Shown here: positions 39,537 through 48,305 of the stretch, one piece after another
Layout: each line of letters opens with the position of its first letter
Numbering within the stretch: position 1 is the stretch's first letter
From: Streptomyces megasporus
GTDB taxonomy: Bacteria; Actinomycetota; Actinomycetes; Streptomycetales; Streptomycetaceae
Direction: 5' to 3'
Assembly (NCBI RefSeq): GCF_000718985.1
Contig: NZ_JODL01000009.1
Coordinates: forward strand, 1 to 64,000
DNA: 64,000 bases
Position numbers and translations under genes: made by a program
The notes under the pieces: generated by a model
Databases searched by the model: none
Seen by the model: the letters and a program-made list of their open reading frames with translations, nothing else
What the model was told of the DNA's origin: nothing

Positions 39537-40346
39537 TCACGTCATGGCGACCACGTAGCGGAACAGGTTCTGCATCCACACCGTGCCGTCGGGCCGCACG
39601 TGGGGCCGCAGCGCCTCCGCCAGCTCCTTGGTGACCTGCCCCCTGTCCGTCGCCCGGACGGCCGCGTCGTACAGGCCGGTCGACAGCAGTCCCCGCACCG
39701 CGCTCTCCAGGTCGGCGTAGCCGAACGGGCACGCCACCCGCCCCGAGCCGTCCGGACGCAGCCCGGCGCGCCGGGCCAGGTCCTCCAGGTCGTCCCGCCC
39801 GCCCGGCCGCCAGCACCGTCCCGCCGCGCGGCGGGGCTCGGCCAGGCGCTCGGCCACCCGCAGCGCGGGGGCGGCCGCACAGCGCTCCACCGGACCCCAG
39901 CCCGCCAACACCACCGGGGTGTCCCGCCCCGTCACCTCCGCCACCCGGGCGAGCACGGCCGGATCGGGCAGGGTGTCGAAGGCGGTCACCAGCGTCGGCG
40001 GCGGTCCCTCGCGCAGCGCCGCGGTGTCCGGTCCGCCGTCCGGCCCGCAGGACAACACCCGCGCGGTCCAGTGCCGCGCGCCCCACTGCGGTTCCGGCAG
40101 CAGCCGCTGCCGGGCCAGCTCCAGACGTGCCTCGTCGGTGTCCGCTCCCGTGACGGTGGCGCCGCGGGCGGCGGCCATCACCAGCGCCAGACCGGAGCCG
40201 CAGCCGAGGCCCAGAACGTGTGTGTGCCGTCCGACTTCGAACCGCTCGTACACCGCCTCGTAGAGCGGAACCAGCATCCGCTCCTGAATCTCCGCCCAGT
40301 CCCGGGCGGGCCGCGGGAGGTGCCGCTGTGCGAGCGTGGGTGCCAT
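39537..40346 (-). CDS. Putative SAM-dependent methyltransferase
   Basis: A 269-residue protein. Motif I is HVLGLGCGSGLALVMAAARGA followed by VTGADTDEARLELAR, which is class I methyltransferase architecture; the first residue of the usual LDLGCG is G here. The middle (PTLVTAFDTLPDPAVLARVAEVT) corresponds to motifs II-III. The C-terminal part (LEDLARRAGLRPDGSGRVACPFGYADLESAVRGLLSTGLYDAAV) is seen in small-molecule methyltransferases. Start ATG 40346. It is divergent from proS and convergent with ffh. Substrate unknown. Confidence 0.72.
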   Translation of the reverse strand: MAPTLAQRHLPRPARDWAEIQERMLVPLYEAVYERFEVGRHTHVLGLGCGSGLALVMAAARGATVTGADTDEARLELARQRLLPEPQWGARHWTARVLSCGPDGGPDTAALREGPPPTLVTAFDTLPDPAVLARVAEVTGRDTPVVLAGWGPVERCAAAPALRVAERLAEPRRAAGRCWRPGGRDDLEDLARRAGLRPDGSGRVACPFGYADLESAVRGLLSTGLYDAAVRATDRGQVTKELAEALRPHVRPDGTVWMQNLFRYVVAMT

Positions 40347-40562
40347 CGCAACATCCCCATTCCGATGGAAGGATCGCCGGATAACCGGTCGCCGTCTCGT
40401 CCCCCGAGAAGTCCCTGTGCCCGAATGCCAGGGAACTGCGCGTCCGTCCCCGAGTCCAGAGGGTGCGCCGGGGTGTTTCGCCCGCGCCGCCCGCGCGCAC
40501 TCCCACGGTGCCCCGACAACCTGATTCACGCATCCGCAGCAGACCGCCGTAACATGCCCGTC

Positions 40563-41978
40563 ATGGCAAAGGCTCCCGTGCTCACCCCCCGGACGGACGA
40601 CTTCCCCCGCTGGTACCAGGACGTGATCAACAAGGCCGAACTGGCCGACAACGGACCGGTGCGCGGCACCATGGTCATCCGACCGTACGGGTACGGGCTC
40701 TGGGAGCGGATGCAGCGGGACATGGACGCCCGGATCAAGGCCCAGGGCGTCGAGAACGCCTACTTTCCCCTGTTCATCCCGCAGTCCTACCTGACCAAGG
40801 AGGCGGAGCACGTCGAGGGCTTCGCCCCCGAACTGGCGGTCGTCACGCACGGCGGCGGCAAGGAGCTGGAGGAGCCGGTCGTCGTCCGGCCGACCTCCGA
40901 GACGATCATCAACGACTACTTCTCCAAGTGGGTGCAGAGCTACCGCGACCTGCCCCTGCTGATCAACCAGTGGGCCAATGTGGTGCGCTGGGAAATGCGT
41001 CCGCGTCTCTTCCTGCGAACGAGTGAGTTCCTGTGGCAGGAGGGGCACACCGCCCACGCCACGTACGAGGAGGCGCGGGACTTCGCGGCCCGCATCCACC
41101 GCGAGGTCTACGCGGACTTCATGGAGAACGTCCTGGCCATGGACGTCGTGCTGGGCCGCAAGACCCCCAAGGAGCGCTTCGCGGGCGCCATCAACACCCT
41201 CACCCTGGAGGGCATGATGGGCGACGGCAAGGCCCTCCAGATGGGCACCAGCCACGAGCTGGGCCAGAACTTCGCCAAGGCGTTCGACACCCGCTACCTG
41301 TCCAAGGACGGCGAGCGGGAGCTGGTCTGGCAGACCTCCTGGGGCTCGACCACCCGGATGATCGGCGCTCTGGTGATGATGCACGGCGACGACAACGGCC
41401 TGCGCGTCCCGCCGCGCCTGGCCCCGACCCAGGTCGTCGTCCTGGCGATCAAGGGCGACGACGCGGTGCTGGCGAAGGTCCGCGAGGTCGGCGACCGGCT
41501 CGCCGCCGCCGGTGTCCGGGTGAGGGTGGACGACCGCACCGACACCCCCTTCGGCCGCCGCGCGGTCGACTGGGAGCTCAAGGGCGTCCCGCTGCGCGTC
41601 GAGATCGGCCCCCGCGACCTGGAGAACGGCACCGCGATGCTGGTCCGCCGCATCGCCGGGGGCAAGGAGCCGGTGGCGATCGACGCCCTCGACGAGCTGT
41701 GCCCCAAGCTTCTGGAGGAGGACCAGGCGCTGCTGCTGCGCCAGTCCCGCGAGCGCCGCGAGGCCCGCACCACGGACGTGCGGACCGTGGAGGAGGCCGC
41801 CGAGGCCGCCGCTGCCGGAGGCTGGGCCCGCATCCCGTGGGCCGACCTCGGCCCCGAGGGCGAGGCGAAGCTGGCCGAGCAGGCCGTCACGGTCCGGTGC
41901 CTGGTGGGCGAGGACGGCTCGGTCCCCGCGTCCGACGACGCCCCCGGCACGTTGGCCGTGGTCGCCCGGGCCTACTGA
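40563..41978 (+). CDS. proS: Prolyl-tRNA synthetase, archaeal/eukaryal-type (ProS type 3)
   Basis: A 471-residue class II synthetase. The N-terminus DDFPRWYQDVINKAELADNGPVRGTMVIRPYGYGLWERMQ and the absence of the ~180-residue insertion domain define the eukaryote/archaeon-like form, as opposed to the ~565-residue bacterial ProS usual in Streptomyces. Motif 2 (WANVVRWEMRPRLFLRTSEFLWQEGHTAH) and motif 3 (SWGSTTRMIGALVMMHGDDNGL) are intact. The C-terminal region ends in AY as in this subgroup. Start ATG 40563; ATG 40554 is also possible. Whether a bacterial-type ProS also exists cannot be seen here. Confidence 0.92.
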   Translation: MAKAPVLTPRTDDFPRWYQDVINKAELADNGPVRGTMVIRPYGYGLWERMQRDMDARIKAQGVENAYFPLFIPQSYLTKEAEHVEGFAPELAVVTHGGGKELEEPVVVRPTSETIINDYFSKWVQSYRDLPLLINQWANVVRWEMRPRLFLRTSEFLWQEGHTAHATYEEARDFAARIHREVYADFMENVLAMDVVLGRKTPKERFAGAINTLTLEGMMGDGKALQMGTSHELGQNFAKAFDTRYLSKDGERELVWQTSWGSTTRMIGALVMMHGDDNGLRVPPRLAPTQVVVLAIKGDDAVLAKVREVGDRLAAAGVRVRVDDRTDTPFGRRAVDWELKGVPLRVEIGPRDLENGTAMLVRRIAGGKEPVAIDALDELCPKLLEEDQALLLRQSRERREARTTDVRTVEEAAEAAAAGGWARIPWADLGPEGEAKLAEQAVTVRCLVGEDGSVPASDDAPGTLAVVARAY

Positions 41979-42141
41979 CGGGTCGGTCCATCCCGGCTTG
42001 GGGCGGGTGGAGGCGAGTCCTCCCCGGATCGGCACACCCGCCCCGTCGGGACGCATCACCCCTGAACTGACTGGTACGTGCAAAATATTTGGGATGCCCC
42101 GTAATCGGAACACCGGGACACTCTGGCTCGTTGTTCACGAC

Positions 42142-42732
42142 GTGAGCACGACACCACCTGTACTCGCCGCCGAACTGGCGCTCGCGTGGGCCGACATTCA
42201 ACGGCACCACCCCGAGCTGCCCGATCTGGCCGCGCCCGAATCGCTGATCGGAGAGTCGTCGTCCGCCTGTGGCGCCGAGCTCTCCTTCGAACGGCTGCTG
42301 CACGAGGCCGTCCACGGGATCGCCGCCGCACGCGGAGTCCGGGACACTTCGCGCGCCGGCCGCTACCACAACCGCCGCTTCCTGGCGATCGCCGAGGAGT
42401 TGGGGCTGGAGCACTCCGACGAACCGCATCCGAGCAGCGGTTTCTCGTTGGTCGCCATGAAGCCCGAGACCAGGAAGCGCTACCGACCCACCATCGAGCG
42501 GCTGCAGCGCGCCCTGCGCGCCCACAGCGCCGCCACCGCCACCGACACCTCCCGCACCTTCCGCGGCCCCGCCGCACGGCACGGTTCGTCGGGCGGCGGC
42601 GTGCGGGTCAAGGCGGTGTGCGACTGCGGACGCAACGTCCGGGTCGTCCCGTCCGTCCTGGCCCAGGCGCCGATCATGTGCGGAGCCTGCGGCCAGCCGT
42701 TCCGCATCCCGGAGACAGTCGGAGTGGGTTGA
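42142..42732 (+). CDS. SprT-like metalloprotease-domain protein
   Basis: A 196-residue protein with the zincin motif HEAVH (residues 54-58) followed by GVRDTSRAGRYHNRRFLAIAEELGL, the SprT-like pattern in which further His residues complete the zinc site. The C-terminal CDCGRNVRVVPSVLAQAPIMCGACGQPF is a four-cysteine zinc ribbon, as in SprT/Spartan relatives. Start GTG 42142 matches the family start; ATG 42094 is an alternative, preceded by the AT-rich caaaatatttggg. Relatives cleave DNA-protein crosslinks in eukaryotes; its bacterial role is unclear. Confidence 0.75.
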   Translation: MSTTPPVLAAELALAWADIQRHHPELPDLAAPESLIGESSSACGAELSFERLLHEAVHGIAAARGVRDTSRAGRYHNRRFLAIAEELGLEHSDEPHPSSGFSLVAMKPETRKRYRPTIERLQRALRAHSAATATDTSRTFRGPAARHGSSGGGVRVKAVCDCGRNVRVVPSVLAQAPIMCGACGQPFRIPETVGVG

Positions 42733-42938
42733 GAGGCGCGAACGGCCGGGGGAGGGGAAGCCGGAGGGAGAGGCCGGCTGCCCTGACGAGGTGTGGCAGA
42801 ATGGGCGGCTGTACTCGACAGCCGCACAGGACCCCTCTCTCCTCCGGCTGACGCGTCCACTCGGGCACTCGGGTACCACCACCCCACGTGGCATCCCGCC
42901 GTGTCCAACCACGCCAAAGACCAGGAGACACCACACCC

Positions 42939-43376
42939 GTGGCAGTCAAGATCAAGCTGAAGCGACTGGGCAAGATCCGCTCGCCTCACTACCGCATCAT
43001 CGTCGCCGACTCCCGTACGCGTCGTGACGGCCGGGCCATCGAGGAGATCGGTCTGTACCACCCGGTGCAGAACCCCTCGCGCATCGAGATCGACTCGGAG
43101 CGCGTCCAGTACTGGCTGGGAGTCGGCGCGCAGCCGACCGAGCCCGTCCTGGCGATCCTGAAGGTCACCGGCGACTGGCAGAAGTTCAAGGGGCTGCCCG
43201 CGCCGGAGCCGATGAAGCTTCCCGAGCCCAAGGCCGACAAGCGCGCCGTCTTCGAGGCCGCGGCCAAGGAGTCCGCGGACGAGCCCCAGGGTGACGCCAT
43301 CACCCAGAAGGGCAAGAAGGCCGACAAGAAGGCGGACGAGGCCGAGGCCGGGACCGCCGAGTCGACCGAGGCGTGA
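42939..43376 (+). CDS. rpsP: 30S ribosomal protein S16
   Basis: A 145-residue small-subunit protein. The core [31 protein letters not shown] is unmistakable. After about residue 85 there is a streptomycete extension rich in Lys, Glu and Ala. GTG 42939 follows CAGGAGACACCACACCC. It is the first gene of rpsP-KH-rimM-trmD-rplS. Confidence 0.95.
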   Translation: MAVKIKLKRLGKIRSPHYRIIVADSRTRRDGRAIEEIGLYHPVQNPSRIEIDSERVQYWLGVGAQPTEPVLAILKVTGDWQKFKGLPAPEPMKLPEPKADKRAVFEAAAKESADEPQGDAITQKGKKADKKADEAEAGTAESTEA

Positions 43377-43378
43377 CC

Positions 43379-43618
43379 ATGCTGGAAGAGGCCCTCGACC
43401 ATCTGGTGAGGGGCATCGTCGACCACCCCGACGAGGTGCAGGTCGCCTCCCGCAACCTGCGTCGTGGGCGCGTGCTGGAGGTCCGGGTGCACCCCGACGA
43501 CCTCGGCAAGGTGATCGGCCGCAACGGCCGGACCGCACGCGCGCTGCGCACCGTCGTGACGGCCCTCGGCGGCCGGGGCGTCCGCGTCGACCTCGTCGAC
43601 GTCGACCAGGTCCGCTGA
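43379..43618 (+). CDS. KH-domain RNA-binding protein (KhpA type)
   Basis: A 79-residue single KH-domain protein: ALDHLVRGIVDHPDEVQVAS, then the GxxG loop in VIGRNGRTARALRTVV. It is the standard neighbour of rpsP in Gram-positive bacteria and likely acts on RNA together with a partner KH protein. ATG 43379 follows rpsP by 2 bp; GTG 43373 overlapping the rpsP stop codon is possible. Confidence 0.92.
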   Translation: MLEEALDHLVRGIVDHPDEVQVASRNLRRGRVLEVRVHPDDLGKVIGRNGRTARALRTVVTALGGRGVRVDLVDVDQVR

Positions 43619-43643
43619 GATCGCGGCGGAGACACGGCACAAG

Positions 43644-43694
43644 GTACCGGCACGGGCCGGGAGCGGCACCGCCGCTCCCGGCCCGTGCCGGTAC
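43644..43694 (+). terminator. Perfect 23-bp inverted repeat between the KH gene and rimM
   Basis: Arms at 43644-43666 and 43672-43694 are exactly complementary around a 5-base loop. It lies 25 bp after the KH stop codon and 24 bp before rimM. No T tract follows. It could attenuate transcription inside the operon or be an RNase III processing site. Confidence 0.7.
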
Positions 43695-43718
43695 ACGGAC
43701 ACACGGAGTTGACGAGCA

Positions 43719-44285
43719 GTGCAGCTGGTAGTCGCACGCATCGGCCGCGCCCACGGAATCAAGGGCGAGGTCACGGTGGAGGTGCGCACGGACGAACCCG
43801 AGGTGCGACTGGCCCCCGGCGCGGTCCTGGCCACGGACCCCGCCTCCGTCGGCCCGCTGACCATCGAGAGCGGCCGGGTCCACAGCGGGCGGCTGCTGCT
43901 GCGCTTCGAGGGGGTCGGGGACCGCACCGCCGCCGAGGCGCTGCGGAACACTCTGTTGATCGCCGAGGTCGACCCCGAGGAGCGGCCCGAGGACCCCGAC
44001 GAGTACTACGACCACCAGTTGGTCGACCTCGACGTCGTCACCCGCGACGGGACGGTCGTCGGACGGATCGAGGAGATCGCCCACCTGCCCTACCAGGACC
44101 TCCTGGTGGTGCGGAGGACGGACGGCGGCGAGGTGCTCGTCCCCTTCGTCGGCGAGATCGTGCCGGAGATCGACCTGGCCGCGCAGCGCGCGGTGATCGA
44201 CCCGCCGCCGGGGCTCCTCGACGACCGGGCCGAGATCGCCGGCTCCCGACCCGACGGCGGCCGGGGCGGGGACGAGGACCGATGA
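43719..44285 (+). CDS. rimM: Ribosome maturation factor RimM
   Basis: A 188-residue 30S assembly factor. The N-terminal RimM domain begins [26 protein letters not shown]; the PRC-barrel C-terminal half contains [31 protein letters not shown] and [14 protein letters not shown]. The last ~20 residues are a Gly/Asp/Arg tail. It overlaps trmD by 4 bp (ATGA). Confidence 0.95.
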   Translation: MQLVVARIGRAHGIKGEVTVEVRTDEPEVRLAPGAVLATDPASVGPLTIESGRVHSGRLLLRFEGVGDRTAAEALRNTLLIAEVDPEERPEDPDEYYDHQLVDLDVVTRDGTVVGRIEEIAHLPYQDLLVVRRTDGGEVLVPFVGEIVPEIDLAAQRAVIDPPPGLLDDRAEIAGSRPDGGRGGDEDR

Positions 44286-45091
44286 GGCTCGACGTCGTCA
44301 CGATCTTCCCCGAGTACCTGGAGCCGCTGAACGTCTCCCTGGTCGGCAAGGCGCGCGCCCGCGGCCTGCTCGACGTGCGCGTCCACGACCTTCGGCAGTG
44401 GACCCACGACCGGCACAACACCGTCGACGACACCCCCTACGGCGGCGGACCCGGCATGGTGATGAAGCCCGAACCGTGGGGCGAGGCACTGGACACGATC
44501 ATCGCCTCGCAAGAGGGCGACCCGGTCGTCGTCGTCCCCACCCCCAGCGGACGGCCGTTCGACCAGGCGACGGCGGTCGAGCTGGCGGAGAAGCCCTGGT
44601 TGATCTTCACCCCCGCCCGCTACGAGGGCATCGACCGCCGGGTCGTCGACGAGTACGGCGAGCGCTTCGAGGTGCGCGAGCTGTCCATCGGCGACTACGT
44701 CCTGGCCGGCGGCGAGGCGCCCGTCCTGGTCATGGTCGAGGCCGTCGCGCGGCTGCTCCCCGGCGTCCTGGGCAACGCCGAGTCCCACCGCGACGACTCC
44801 TTCGCGCCCGGCGCCATGGCCGACCTCCTCGAGGGCCCCGTCTACACCAAGCCCCCGCTGTGGCGGGGGCGGGGCATCCCCGAGGTGCTGCTCAGCGGCC
44901 ACCACGGACGGATCGCCCGCTGGCGCCGCGACCAGGCGTTCCTGCGCACCGCGCGGTACCGTCCCGACCTCATCGAGCGCTGCGACCCCGCGGCACTGGA
45001 CGCGGACGACCGCAAGCTCCTGACGGAGCTGGGGTGGGCCGAGCGCCCGGACGGCCGATTTGGGCGCACCGCCGAAGGCATGGAAGAATAG
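44282..45091 (+). CDS. trmD: tRNA (guanine37-N1)-methyltransferase
   Basis: A 269-residue SPOUT-fold enzyme. The N-terminus [16 protein letters not shown], then [17 protein letters not shown], the knot region [13 protein letters not shown] and [33 protein letters not shown] are all diagnostic. m1G37 prevents +1 frameshifting. Translationally coupled to rimM and followed by rplS after 132 bp. Confidence 0.96.
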   Translation: MRLDVVTIFPEYLEPLNVSLVGKARARGLLDVRVHDLRQWTHDRHNTVDDTPYGGGPGMVMKPEPWGEALDTIIASQEGDPVVVVPTPSGRPFDQATAVELAEKPWLIFTPARYEGIDRRVVDEYGERFEVRELSIGDYVLAGGEAPVLVMVEAVARLLPGVLGNAESHRDDSFAPGAMADLLEGPVYTKPPLWRGRGIPEVLLSGHHGRIARWRRDQAFLRTARYRPDLIERCDPAALDADDRKLLTELGWAERPDGRFGRTAEGMEE

Positions 45092-45223
45092 ACCGCTGCC
45101 TCACGCCCGGCGCGCGACCCTGCCACAGGGGGACCGACGTTCGCCCGGCGCGGTGGCCCCCGACCGTTTCCAACGAACCGTTCCGCCGATGACCTGTGGC
45201 ATCGGCGAGGAAAGCAGATCGTC

Positions 45224-45571
45224 ATGCACCTGCTCGACAGCGTCGACGCCGCGTCCCTGCGCAGCGACATCCCGAAGTTCCGCCCCGGCGACACCGTCAA
45301 CATCCACGTGCGCGTCATCGAGGGCAACCGCTCCCGCGTGCAGCAGTTCAAGGGCGTCGTCATCCGCCGCCAGGGCTCGGGTGTCCGCGAGACCTTCACC
45401 GTCCGCAAGGTCAGCTTCGGCGTCGGCGTGGAGCGCACCTTCCCCGTGCACACCCCGATCGTCGAGAAGATCGAGGTCGTCACCCGCGGTCACGTCCGCC
45501 GCGCCAAGCTGTACTACCTGCGCGAGCTGCGCGGCAAGGCCGCCAAGATCAAGGAGAAGCGCGAGGGCTGA
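45224..45571 (+). CDS. rplS: 50S ribosomal protein L19
   Basis: A 115-residue large-subunit protein: [48 protein letters not shown] region and the basic end [23 protein letters not shown], each given only in part. ATG start at 45224 with GAGGAAAG upstream. It ends the ribosomal operon; the signal peptidase cluster follows. Confidence 0.96.
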   Translation: MHLLDSVDAASLRSDIPKFRPGDTVNIHVRVIEGNRSRVQQFKGVVIRRQGSGVRETFTVRKVSFGVGVERTFPVHTPIVEKIEVVTRGHVRRAKLYYLRELRGKAAKIKEKREG

Positions 45572-45662
45572 TCCGCGGCCGGGCACGGCGCCCGTGCGAG
45601 GGCGGCGGTACCACACCGTCCTCGCCGCAGTCCATCGCCCGCCGGGTTAGGCTCTCGGCTCG

Positions 45663-46307
45663 ATGGACACCGACGCACAACACGCACAGCCCACGGAGCG
45701 CGACCGCACCCCGACCCCCTCGACGGGACGGGGGCGCCGGTCGCGCTCCGTGCGTGCGGGGGCGCTGACGACCGCCGTGGCGGCCCTGCTGCTCTTGCTG
45801 GTCGACGCGTTCGTGGTGGAGCCTTTCCGTATCCGCAGCGACTCGATGGCGAACACCCTCGACGTCGGCGACCGTGTCCTGGTGAACAAGCTGGCGTACC
45901 GTTTCGGCAACCTTCCGGAGCGCGGAGACGTTGTGGTGTTCGACGGCGCCGGCTCGTTCGACCAGGGGCCGTCGGAGGCGTCCGACTACGTCAAGCGCGT
46001 CGTCGGAGTCGGCGGCGACAGGGTCACGTGCTGCGACGAGCGGGGGAGGATCGAGGTGAACGGCGAACCGGTGGACGAGAGGTACCTGCACCCCGGCGAC
46101 CGGCCCTCGACCGTCCCGTTCGACATCGAGGTCCCCGAGGGACGGCTGTGGACGATGGGCGACCACCGCTCCCGCTCCCGTGACTCCCGCGACCTCCTCG
46201 GCGCCCCGGGCGGCGGCACCGTGCCGGTGGACCGGGTGATCGGCCGGGTCGACTGGATCGTCTGGCCCGCGGACCGCTGGACCTCCCTGCGGGGTCGCCA
46301 TGGGTAG
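45663..46307 (+). CDS. Signal peptidase I, SipW-like
   Basis: A 214-residue type I signal peptidase. One N-terminal transmembrane helix (VRAGALTTAVAALLLLLVDAF region) precedes the catalytic serine in FRIRSDSMANTL and the lysine in YVKRVVGVGGDRV; box E is MGDHRSRSRDSRD. It lacks the C-terminal membrane anchor seen in the third and fourth genes of the cluster, as reported for SipW versus SipX/Y/Z in Streptomyces. It overlaps the next gene by 8 bp. Confidence 0.92.
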   Translation: MDTDAQHAQPTERDRTPTPSTGRGRRSRSVRAGALTTAVAALLLLLVDAFVVEPFRIRSDSMANTLDVGDRVLVNKLAYRFGNLPERGDVVVFDGAGSFDQGPSEASDYVKRVVGVGGDRVTCCDERGRIEVNGEPVDERYLHPGDRPSTVPFDIEVPEGRLWTMGDHRSRSRDSRDLLGAPGGGTVPVDRVIGRVDWIVWPADRWTSLRGRHG

Positions 46308-47358
46308 ACGCGGACGCCCCCGAGGGCGCCGCGGGGCGAGCGGCACCACACCCGGCACGCCCCCGGAGCCCCGGACGACACTGCGCGGCCCCGGTGAGGG
46401 ACGAGCGGACCGCCGGCGCGCGGCCAAGCGGATCAAGCGGCGGCGACGGCTGTCGGCGACCAAGGAGATACCCATCCTGGTGGGTGTGGCGCTGCTGATC
46501 GCGCTGGTGCTCAAGACGTTCCTGGTCCAGGCGTTCGTCATCCCCTCCGGCTCCATGGAACAGACGATCAGGATCGACGACCGGGTGCTGGTGGACAAGC
46601 TCACCCCCTGGTTCGGCGCGCGCCCCGAGCGCGGCGACGTGGTCGTCTTCAAGGACCCGGGAGGCTGGCTGCCCCCCGAGGAGAAGCCCGAGCGGAACGA
46701 CCCGGTGGGGATCAAACAGGGCAGGCAGTTCCTGACGTTCATCGGCCTGCTGCCCTCGGACGACGAACAGGACCTGATCAAACGGGTCATCGCCGTCGGC
46801 GGCGACACCGTGGCGTGCTGCGACGCGGACGGTCGGGTGACCGTCAACGGCACGCCCCTGAACGAGCCGTACCTCCATCCCGGCAACGCCCCCTCGCAGA
46901 TGACCTTCGAGGTGGAGGTGCCCGAGAACCGGATCTTCGTCATGGGTGACCATCGAGCCAACTCGGCCGACTCCCGTTACCACTTGGACGAGCCCGGGAA
47001 GGGGACCATTCCGGAGGAACTCGTGGTGGGCAAGGCCGTGGTGATCGCCTGGCCGTACTCCCACTGGCGACGGCTGGAGGAGCCCGAGACGTACGCGTCG
47101 GTGCCCGACCCGCGCGGCGAGCCCGCCTCCGCGGCGGCGGCCGGGGAGAATGACACGGTCGACGACATGGTGTGGGCCCCGAGCCCTGCGGAACTTCCGC
47201 TCGTTATGGGAGTGGTGGGCCTGCACCGACTGAGGCGCGGGCGACGGCGCAGTACGAGCAGTGTGAGGAGTGGATGTGGGGGACGTGGCGGTTGGAGCGC
47301 GCTCCGACGCGGACGGACCGGAGAGGCGGGACGAGGACGAGCCCGTGGAGCGCGGTGA
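46300..47358 (+). CDS. Signal peptidase I, SipX-like
   Basis: A 352-residue signal peptidase. A long basic N-terminus (RRRAAKRIKRRRRLSATKE) leads into the helix IPILVGVALLIALVLKTFLVQ, followed by the serine in IPSGSMEQTI, the lysine in LIKRVIAVGGDTV and MGDHRANSADSR. A second hydrophobic segment near SPAELPLVMGVVGL is short. The last ~50 residues are Arg/Gly-rich and overlap the start of the next gene by 83 bp in another frame, which is unusual and raises doubt about the true end. Confidence 0.88.
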   Translation: MGRRGRPRGRRGASGTTPGTPPEPRTTLRGPGEGRADRRRAAKRIKRRRRLSATKEIPILVGVALLIALVLKTFLVQAFVIPSGSMEQTIRIDDRVLVDKLTPWFGARPERGDVVVFKDPGGWLPPEEKPERNDPVGIKQGRQFLTFIGLLPSDDEQDLIKRVIAVGGDTVACCDADGRVTVNGTPLNEPYLHPGNAPSQMTFEVEVPENRIFVMGDHRANSADSRYHLDEPGKGTIPEELVVGKAVVIAWPYSHWRRLEEPETYASVPDPRGEPASAAAAGENDTVDDMVWAPSPAELPLVMGVVGLHRLRRGRRRSTSSVRSGCGGRGGWSALRRGRTGEAGRGRARGAR

Positions 47359-48235
47359 GCAGCCGACCGCGGAACCGGACGACGGAGAAGACACGGAAGA
47401 CGTGAAGGACAGGAAACAGCAGCGCTCCTTCCTGAAGGAACTCCCTCTGCTGATCGGCATCGCGCTGATCCTGGCGCTGCTGATCAAGACGTTCCTGGTC
47501 CAGGCGTTCTCCATCCCCTCCGACTCGATGCAGAACACCCTCCAGCGGGGCGACCGGGTCCTGGTGGACAAGTTGACGCCGTGGTTCGGGGCCGAGCCCG
47601 AACGCGGCGAGGTCGTCGTCTTCCACGACCCGGGCGGCTGGCTGGACGAGAGCGCGCAGAGCGACCCGGGCGGCATCGCGGGGGCCTTCCAGGAGTTCAT
47701 GAGCTTCATCGGACTGATGCCCTCCGCCGAGGAACAGGACCTGATCAAGCGGGTCATCGCCGTCGGCGGCGACACCGTGGCGTGCGAGAAGAACGGTCCC
47801 GTCACGGTCAACGGCAAGGCCCTGGACGAGGAGTCCTACATCTACCCCGGCGGCACCCCGTGCGGCAGTGAGGGCTTCGGCCCGGTCGAGGTGCCCGAGG
47901 GACGGATCTGGGTGATGGGCGACAACCGTCAGAACTCCCTGGACTCCCGCTTCCACCAGCAGCTCCCCGGACACGGGACGGTCCCCGTGGACGAGGTCGT
48001 GGGACGGGCCATCGTCAGGGCGTGGCCGATCGACCGTTGGGGCACCCTCCCGGTGCCGGACACCTTCGCCGAGAAGGGCCTCGCCATGGCCCCCGCGGCG
48101 ATGGGACTGGTGGGCGCGGTACCGCTGGTGCTGTGGCGGAGGAGGCTGAGGACGGGCCGGACGGCCGTCGAGGCCGCACCGACCGCACCGACCGCACCGA
48201 CGGGGGACCGGCGAACGAGGGCTGACGAGGACTGA
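47276..48235 (+). CDS. Signal peptidase I, SipY-like
   Basis: A 319-residue signal peptidase with an acidic N-terminus, helix ELPLLIGIALILALLIKTFLVQ, the serine in IPSDSMQNTL, the lysine in LIKRVIAVGGDTV and MGDNRQNSLDSR, and a C-terminal membrane segment MAPAAMGLVGAVPLVLW. GTG 47276 is chosen because GAGGAG lies 5 bases upstream; GTG 47270 lies inside that site. Short accgcaccg-type repeats encode an APTAPTAPT tail. High local similarity to the preceding gene suggests they derive from a duplication. Confidence 0.92.
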   Translation: MGDVAVGARSDADGPERRDEDEPVERGEQPTAEPDDGEDTEDVKDRKQQRSFLKELPLLIGIALILALLIKTFLVQAFSIPSDSMQNTLQRGDRVLVDKLTPWFGAEPERGEVVVFHDPGGWLDESAQSDPGGIAGAFQEFMSFIGLMPSAEEQDLIKRVIAVGGDTVACEKNGPVTVNGKALDEESYIYPGGTPCGSEGFGPVEVPEGRIWVMGDNRQNSLDSRFHQQLPGHGTVPVDEVVGRAIVRAWPIDRWGTLPVPDTFAEKGLAMAPAAMGLVGAVPLVLWRRRLRTGRTAVEAAPTAPTAPTGDRRTRADED

Positions 48236-48261
48236 CCCGAGCGCGTGCCCGGGGATAGGGT
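48232..48261 (+). promoter_or_regulatory. Possible separate promoter of the fourth signal peptidase gene
   Basis: CTGACC (48232-48237) and TAGGGT (48256-48261) with an 18-bp spacer, 44 bp upstream of the start codon. In S. lividans sipZ was reported to head its own operon, which fits. Confidence 0.45.
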
Positions 48262-48305
48262 GCGGCCAGGCCGTTGGTGGATCCAGACCGTCCGGGAGCG
48301 CGCGA

